Source: Nepenthes gracilis (Eukaryota; Streptophyta; Magnoliopsida; Caryophyllales; Nepenthaceae). From it: DNA of 64,000 nt. This document shows positions 58,166 to 64,000 of this stretch, piece after piece; position 1 is the first letter of the stretch; the number at the start of each line of letters is the position of its first letter. Location of the stretch: assembly GCA_033239525.1 (NCBI GenBank), contig BSYO01000004.1, positions 21,366,037-21,430,036 on the forward strand, written 5' to 3'. The notes under the pieces were generated by a model. The model ran no database searches, was not told the DNA's origin, and worked only from the letters and a program-made list of their open reading frames with translations. Both the position numbers and the translations under genes were made by a program.

Positions 58166-59683
58166 ATGTATTATATAATATGTACAAAATTAGAGTCACT
58201 ATATTTAGGCTTAGGTCCCACATTGGATGATCATCACTTTAGGTAAGACCCCATTTTAAATACACGTTATTTATATTATTTAGAAATTGATAAATTTTTG
58301 ATGTTAAAAAATATAACAATAAAATAATTATTAATACATCTTTTTTTAAAATAAAAAAAATCAACCTATGGTTTTGTATTGAATGTCACTCAAACATGGA
58401 ACGATGTGATTTTTATATATAACAATTTACAATTCAATTATATACTTTCTACTTGATGAAGTAAAATTAATTTAAAATTATATAATTACAACACAATTAA
58501 TTTTTGTTATCATGAGAGAATGGTGCAAAAGCCAATTGTCTGGCCAATTTGGGGTCACTACTCTCTGTTCCATTTTTAAAAAATTAATTTAACCATTCTT
58601 AATCACAACTACTTAATAAATAATTAACAATTAAGATTTTTCTTTTTAAAAACTAATTAATTTTTTAAAAAAATTATATAATTATCTAATTAATATTAAA
58701 TAATTATTATTATAAAAAAATTAAATTAACCTCTTTTTTTAAAATAATAGGCTCACCTATTATCTACCGCCCAGGCAAAAGTAGAAGGCAAATGTAGAGG
58801 AGAAGGGTTCTGAAACGTGTCCCGCCAGAAAAGGAGAAAAAAAGTCGAAAAATAACGAGTGTCCCTCGTTTATTCGGGAGCCACGAAGCTTCGATAATTC
58901 TCCATCAATTTAACGTTATAATTATTATTTAGACGCCTTCAATAATATATTTATTGATATTATCAAATTTAAATAAAAAATAATAAACAGATTGATAAGT
59001 AATTTGTTATCTAAAAGCATTTTAATAATAAATTTAAAAAAAAAAAACCTTCCAAACATTTTTATTTTTGCATATGAATATTTATTACTTTTATTTTTTA
59101 ATCCATTTACTTAAAAAAAAAACAAATTAAAAAGTAAAAGAAGGATTGGCCATAATTGTGAAGCTTCCACCTGGCAGTGATAATTGCGTAAATTGATTAT
59201 ACACCAAAAGAGAGAAAATGACAGGCAAAAATTAATATAATAATAATGCTCTAGAAAGTTCTATAATATTTCACGAAACAACCTTTTTTTTTTTCTTTTT
59301 TTAATTTGAGATCTTGTTTAATTGTGTCTAAAATCAAAAATTAGAAATAGAAGCAATCGGCTTGGGATAAATGTCACTGGTTCTTCTTCTTTTCTCTCGT
59401 GAGCTTCCTTTCGGAGTCGACGTGCTTTCTTATTTGCGAGAGTTTATTCTCTCCAATGTTATCTCTTCTCTAAGCACTCTTTTTCTTGTAGTTTTCATCT
59501 TTTTTCATATTTGAATAAGTGGCTTGAAGTCTTTCTTTAGCCTAATCAGATAATGGTGCTCTACTTTTGGACATAGAATTTGATATTATCCAATTCTTCG
59601 TTTACTGACGTAAAATTCATAGTGATGCTTAGCTAGATTTTTTTTTTTAAAAGAAGCAGATGGTTCCATAAAAGTCTAGTTGA

Positions 59684-59716
<33 letters not shown>

Positions 59717-60375
59717 GTTAACATCTTAGTCTATTTATAGACTTATACTTTGTCTCCTGTCTTCTATTTCATGCATGCTCGACAGATAGTACTTCTTATT
59801 CTTTTTCTAGCCTTGATAGTCGCTCTTGTCTTGCAAGTCTAAGTAGTTAGGAATCTTCTCGTTTAGAAGTTCATAAGCTAAGCAAAACCAGACCGCTATT
59901 CCTGGCCTTCTAAAGGAATAGAGTAAGGGGTAATTGCTTGAATGTCATAATTTTTTGAAAAATAATTTGTTATAATTGACCGAGTATATTTTATCTCAAA
60001 AATCGTAAAGTAAAAGGGTTTAAGGCATTAGTTTGTGGATTAAGTTTTGATTTATGTCAACATACAAAAAGGAAGATTTAATTCAGCACGAAACTCAATC
60101 CCTCCTATTAACTTAGTTAGAAAGTGCTTTATAGCCATGTAAGCTATGTCAATTCATAAAATGAAATAAGTCAAAAAGCTTTCCGGCTCAATTGTTTAAA
60201 GCATTAACTAAGCTTTATCTAAAAGAGAAGAACACAAGTTCGGGTAATAAATCACCCAATTACTTATTATGGTTGGAGAATGCTTTCAACTTAACTCATA
60301 AATCGTCTTAGATAAAAAATAAATAAATAAATAAGAAAGAGATTATTCCCTTTAAACTTGTCCAGTACCACCAAT
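58166..60375. other. AT-rich intergenic region, no gene seen
   Basis: Includes an (AT)n run at about 59690-59715. The region 59370-59900 is less AT-rich but has no long frame and no identified element. Confidence 0.4.
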
Positions 60376-60382
60376 ACAAAAA

Positions 60383-60643
60383 ATGCATCTTAAGTTCTTA
60401 GGTGGGGATAGGATTCAAACCTATAGCCTTCAAATCATAGGCCTGATCAGTCGACTGATTCCTCTAAAAATGCATCGTAAGTTTTTAGGCGGGGACAGGA
60501 TTCGAATCTACAATCTTCAGATCATAGGCCTGATAAGTCGACCAATTCCTCTAAAACTGCATCTCAAGTTCTTAGGTGAGGACAAGATTCAAACCTACAA
60601 TCTTCAAGTCATGGGCTTAATAAGTTTACCAATTCCTCCACCC
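60383..60643 (-). repeat. Three tandem 87-bp tRNA-like units
   Basis: Units start 'tgcatc(t/g)(t/c)aagttctta'-like at 60383, 60470 and 60557. On the minus strand each contains a T-arm/B-box-like sequence (second unit GATTCGAATCC, matching GWTCRANNCC) preceded by a D-arm-like 'ggtcgacttatcaggcc' and an anticodon-arm-like 'tctgaagattgta'. They look tRNA-derived, perhaps a SINE head, but a clean acceptor stem is not visible and I do not call functional tRNAs. Because 87 is divisible by three, an artefactual repeat protein (115 codons) is open on the plus strand. Confidence 0.6.
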
Positions 60644-61379
60644 CGCTTCTTCCACTTTGCTTTTTTTCACTATTCTTACTTAGGTCAAGTCCCTAGCTTA
60701 TATGGCTTATGCAAAGCAAACCAACACTAACTTTGGTTAGTTGGCCAGGATAGAACCGACGCTTAATAAGCTAAAATTTCATTCGTTAGGTTTAAGCTAT
60801 GAAGTTTAAAACCTTATTATTATGAAAAGAAAAAAGATTTGGCACAAAACAAACTAAGGTTGGCAGCTAGTTTCATGTCCAATTTTATTTTGATGTTTGA
60901 GACCGTACATAATTAAAATTTAACTTTGTATTTAAATTTTTTTAGAACAAAGAAGCAATTCAGGATCATTTTTTAATAACTTTTAAAATATAGTAAAGAT
61001 TATGATTTAAAGATATAAAATTATCTATCTATCAAATATTATAAATTAGAACCGACAGGCATCAAATAAAACATTTTTAAATATTTACATTGAATAGAGA
61101 GAAACCAAGCACAATTTTAATTTAGTATTATTTTATAAAAAATTAATTAAAATCAGATATTTAAATAAAAATTATTATCTGAAATAATTTTAAAATAAAA
61201 TACATTATAAAATATTTTATATATATAAGATCTTTTAAATTCATAATATATTAAATCTTACGCATTAAAAATTTTTACATTTTAAAATTTAAATGATCAG
61301 TATTAAAAATCAATAAATAAATAGCAAAAATTAAATAGCCACTAAAATCAACTAATATAATTTCTACCAGCGTAAATTA
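60644..61379. other. AT-rich intergenic region, no gene seen
   Basis: Spacer between the tRNA-like array and the 3' end of the HD-ZIP III gene. No motif noted. Confidence 0.4.
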
Positions 61380-61641
61380 AAAACCTGAGCTCATTTCATT
61401 TCCCCAGCCCACAAGCGCAGAGCTCATTTCATTTCAAGGATCCAGACCGTACGACAAAGGGGATTGTCATAGAAGAGAGGGAAACAGAGAGGAAACATGG
61501 CATGCAGTATGAACATGATATGCAGCTTTAGGGTAAATAGTCTAGCCATGTCAAACACAAACGAAGAGCTCCATATTAGTTTACCAGGCTGCAGCAGCAA
61601 AAAAGGAGAAAACCCGTAGTGTTCCCTAGGAGATATATATA
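61380..61641 (-). other. Probable 3' untranslated region of the HD-ZIP III gene
   Basis: The less AT-rich sequence following the stop codon ends at an abrupt return to AT-rich DNA near 61370. Variant poly(A)-type hexamers (AATGAA) occur on the minus strand near 61416-61432. The exact end is unknown. Confidence 0.4.
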
Positions 61642-63083
61642 TTAGACAAATGACCAGTTCACGAACATAAAGCAGATGCAGTGGGCGGTTTCTTCGTCAT
61701 CGAGTACCTTCCAGGCCACAGCTCTTTCATAGGACACCGGCCGACCCATGCTAGACAAACAAATTCCGCCTTGGAGGCAGGCAAAACCCTACAAAGAAAG
61801 GGTAACAAGGAGGAAATTGAGGACATTCAGATTCGAAATTAATCATACGAAATTCGGTTTCCTGATAACTGGGCATGTTGAGACCTGTTGCATTATATGA
61901 GGGAATTCAGAGCAGAGAGCCTTCTGTCCGTGATCATCCAAAATCTTCTCCAAAGCGATGTCTTGCAGCGCAACCAACGTCGTCTCAAGCAGGTCAAGGC
62001 CAGCCTGATTTGCAAAGGTGAAAACTGGCAATGGCTGCATCAACAATCATCTCCCAGATCACGTTACCAAAATCATGTCAAAATTCAAATACTGGAAGAG
62101 TATTTCAAGAAAATAAATTCTTTGATAGCAAGCGGTAGCTTAAACTGGTATGTGAAATGAGCGGAAGAGCAGCAGTCTCTTCCACCTTTACTGATCTGTG
62201 TCCTATCCTTACTACAGCTAGGAAAGGCTGAAAAGATCTCCTAACTTTCTTAAAGCCTCCATATAGTATAAAAGTGGCAAATTTGAGCTGGTTATTCGCC
62301 CTTTGCATACACGTTGGTTGGATCAATAGGTGGTGTGTCTTCTATCTTCTGTACCATTTATCCGATAAAAGTCACGTCATTCATTCATTGACAGTAATAC
62401 AGAAAGCAACTTGCAAAGGTAAAAATCAGGTTGTTTCAAGCCTAGTTTTTATAATTGCTGGGTTGGTTTTGGGTATATATCCAAATATGTCAAATTTATG
62501 TCAAATTATCGATATCTTTGTTTGATTATATGAATGACGGACAGAAGCTCTCCTGCTGCAACGGATAAGGGAGTTAAATATGAAACAGGTCAAATTGTGT
62601 TATTCCAGGTTAGTTTGTCTGTCCCCGAGTGCTTGGAACATTCTATTCATTCAGAAACCAATCAATTCCCTTGTAGGTTGGATGATGCTACATCTTTCGA
62701 CATATCCCTATGGAAAATGATCTCCTTGTATGTATAGAATTCTACAACAATCATGAAGTGTTCAATCATGTCATATATGTTTAAATTTTAGATACATTGT
62801 AATTTAAGCTTCCAAATGCAACCCATTGAGGTTAATGCATAAATCACATTAAGGCTGTAACCCAAGAGTCATGGTCAAGTTTCTCTTTCTAAAATCAAGT
62901 AAGGCTTATCCGGTACCTGAACACACAAAATGGCATATTCCGCTATTTGTTATTGCAAAAAATAGTAAAACACAGACCTTCAAGGAGCAGCACATAATAG
63001 CATCTGAGTGATGCCACAGCGCCTTGAGAATAAAATCACTCCCTTCGCCCTTGGATTTAAGCAGTTCCACTCCCAAGAAGCAC
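61642..63083 (-). CDS. ATHB14-like: 3' end of a class III HD-ZIP transcription factor (MEKHLA domain, PHB/PHV-like); last three coding exons
   Basis: The exons are 63083-62978 (106 nt, CFLGVELLKSKGEGSDFILK plus WHHSDAIMCCSLK), 62034-61885 (150 nt, PLPVFTFANQAGLDLLETTL ... SEFPHIMQQ) and 61788-61642 (147 nt, GFACLQGGICLSSMGRPVSY ... CFMFVNWSFV, stop TAA). All have AG acceptors (aacaaacag, gatgcag, tttgtag) and GT donors (AAG/gtctgtg, CAG/gtctcaa). The frame is continuous, and the last exon begins GFACLQGG as in Arabidopsis PHABULOSA/PHAVOLUTA. HD-ZIP III proteins are nuclear regulators of adaxial leaf polarity, meristem and vascular patterning; the C-terminal MEKHLA domain is PAS-like and thought to modulate dimerisation. 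The homeodomain, zipper, START domain and miR165/166 site would be in exons to the right, outside the window. The reading frame shows no damage, so the gene is probably functional. Confidence 0.93.
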
Positions 63084-64000
63084 CTGTTTGTTAAGCAGGA
63101 ATTCAGTGATCTGTTTAACACTCAAATATACTAGTGGTTGTTTTCTTCAAGTGCATATTAACATTTCAAAAACAAGTGGAGACAAATGATTTGAAACAGA
63201 AAAACGATCTACCCATACCTTGTTTGTCCCCATATTCATATGTCCCCCCACCACCACCTCTGTATAAGATTTAAATCAACATTTCAAAAAAAAAATCTGA
63301 ATCTAACTACAGATCTATAATCGAAAATTTGAGTTATTGGATCATAATTATGTGGCAATCTCAGAAAAATGTGTTGATTGCCCATGTTTCCAATAGAAAC
63401 TTTTTATTTATGCTCGGCATGCATCCATGACTAAAATATGTGGTGATATTTTCATTCTTCCCAAAACACACAAACAATTGTGTTCTCGTAAAACAAGATC
63501 ACTTACAATGTGGGTAGATTGGCAGCTTGTGAAACTATGCTGATAATTGCACTTAGACCCCTTAACAAACAATTAATTTTGAAACAGAAATCTTTCCAAA
63601 AAATACCTAAATAGTGACAAATATCAAACTACATTTTTCCTCATACACTCAATCATTGAATTCCAGAAAAGCTTGCAAATTTGTAATCCCGAAACTCCAT
63701 GATGATAGCAAATTGATCCAAATCAAAGCAAGGGCAATTATTCAAATAGAAAGGGGAATAGACATAGCAAATTAATTCAATGATCCTACTCCCTTGAGAA
63801 AAGGCATATTCCTGCACAACTCTAGGAGAAAAAATAGAAATCTGTTTCCAGCATCCATCAATTAGAATGCATAGGAGACTAGGAATAAAGGTAAGTAACT
63901 TTTGGCTGCTGGTAATGCACAGGAGGCTAATCCTGTTAAAATTGTTATTGAAAATAGTTTACTGATTCAATCCTGCATTCCCATCAAATGCAGGGAAAAC
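63084..64000 (-). other. Intron of the HD-ZIP III gene (or sequence up to the next exon beyond the window)
   Basis: Begins (minus strand) with a good acceptor, 'cctgcttaacaaacag', at 63084. The preceding exon, expected to end in a sequence like LTLAxWICxSYR, was not found up to 64000. The intron is therefore at least about 900 bp, similar in size to the next one (62035-62977, about 940 bp). Confidence 0.55.

Noticed and set aside
60383..60643. Functional tRNA genes
   Set aside because: B-box-like and arm-like sequences are present, but no proper acceptor stem or terminator was seen, and the three units are equally degenerate.
60383..60730. 115-codon frame with three 29-residue repeats
   Set aside because: The repeats are tRNA-like non-coding units whose 87-bp period happens to keep the frame open.
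61888..62525. Plus- and minus-strand frames around the HD-ZIP III exons
   Set aside because: They are antisense to exon 61885-62034 or lie in the 940-bp intron. The conserved protein is on the minus strand with clear splice sites.

Overview
The window is nuclear DNA of a flowering plant, most likely a woody eudicot. It is very AT-rich, has long intron-like and intergenic stretches, and is full of decayed Ty3/gypsy, Ty1/copia and L1-type (LINE) elements. The only two convincing host genes, a DUF761/cotton-fibre-type protein and the 3' end of an HD-ZIP III transcription factor, are plant-specific families. I see no bacterial-type operons, no CRISPR array and no rRNA or bona fide tRNA genes. The species cannot be named from this sequence.

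Bases 1-14111 are one nested retrotransposon complex. A minus-strand gypsy element (974-13651) sits inside the LTR of a related gypsy family (1-973 and 13652-14111) and keeps both LTRs, a tRNA-iMet primer-binding site, a polypurine tract and a near-perfect 5-bp target duplication. It also carries an internal 3.88-kb tandem duplication that creates a third, truncated LTR. Bases 14112-18000 hold a possible small secreted peptide gene, a stop-ridden pseudogene and a duplicated coding-like fragment.

Bases 18016-22346 and 37509-39707 are two related LTR-flanked composites on the minus strand. Both have a helical gag-like N-terminus beginning MEH/MEY, and both carry fragments of host genes. The first holds a TRAIP-type RING E3 ubiquitin ligase and a PP2C phosphatase; the second holds a ubiquitin-activating enzyme E1. 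I consider this the most interesting content of the window: one retroelement family that captured fragments of both ends of the ubiquitin cascade.

Bases 22350-37085 are a broken-up L1-type LINE landscape (ORF1 with zinc knuckle, endonuclease, C-terminal zf-RVT). It is interrupted by a copia-like LTR, by a gag-only gypsy derivative (25031-30673) and by a 985-bp GC-richer insertion with an exact 8-bp target duplication. Bases 39708-43420 hold copia gag and LTR remnants and another LINE reverse-transcriptase fragment. Bases 43421-53600 are AT-rich and apparently gene-free, apart from LTR remnants at 51.0-52.2 kb.

The right end carries the real genes. A single-exon DUF761 gene lies on the minus strand at 53813-54409 with a TATA box, a (GA)17 leader tract and a poly(A) signal. 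The last three coding exons of a PHABULOSA/PHAVOLUTA-like HD-ZIP III gene lie on the minus strand at 61642-63083, with its upstream exons outside the window. Between these two genes are AT-rich repeats and a three-unit tRNA-like tandem repeat. The host genes do not form a pathway with each other; the rest is accumulated mobile DNA.
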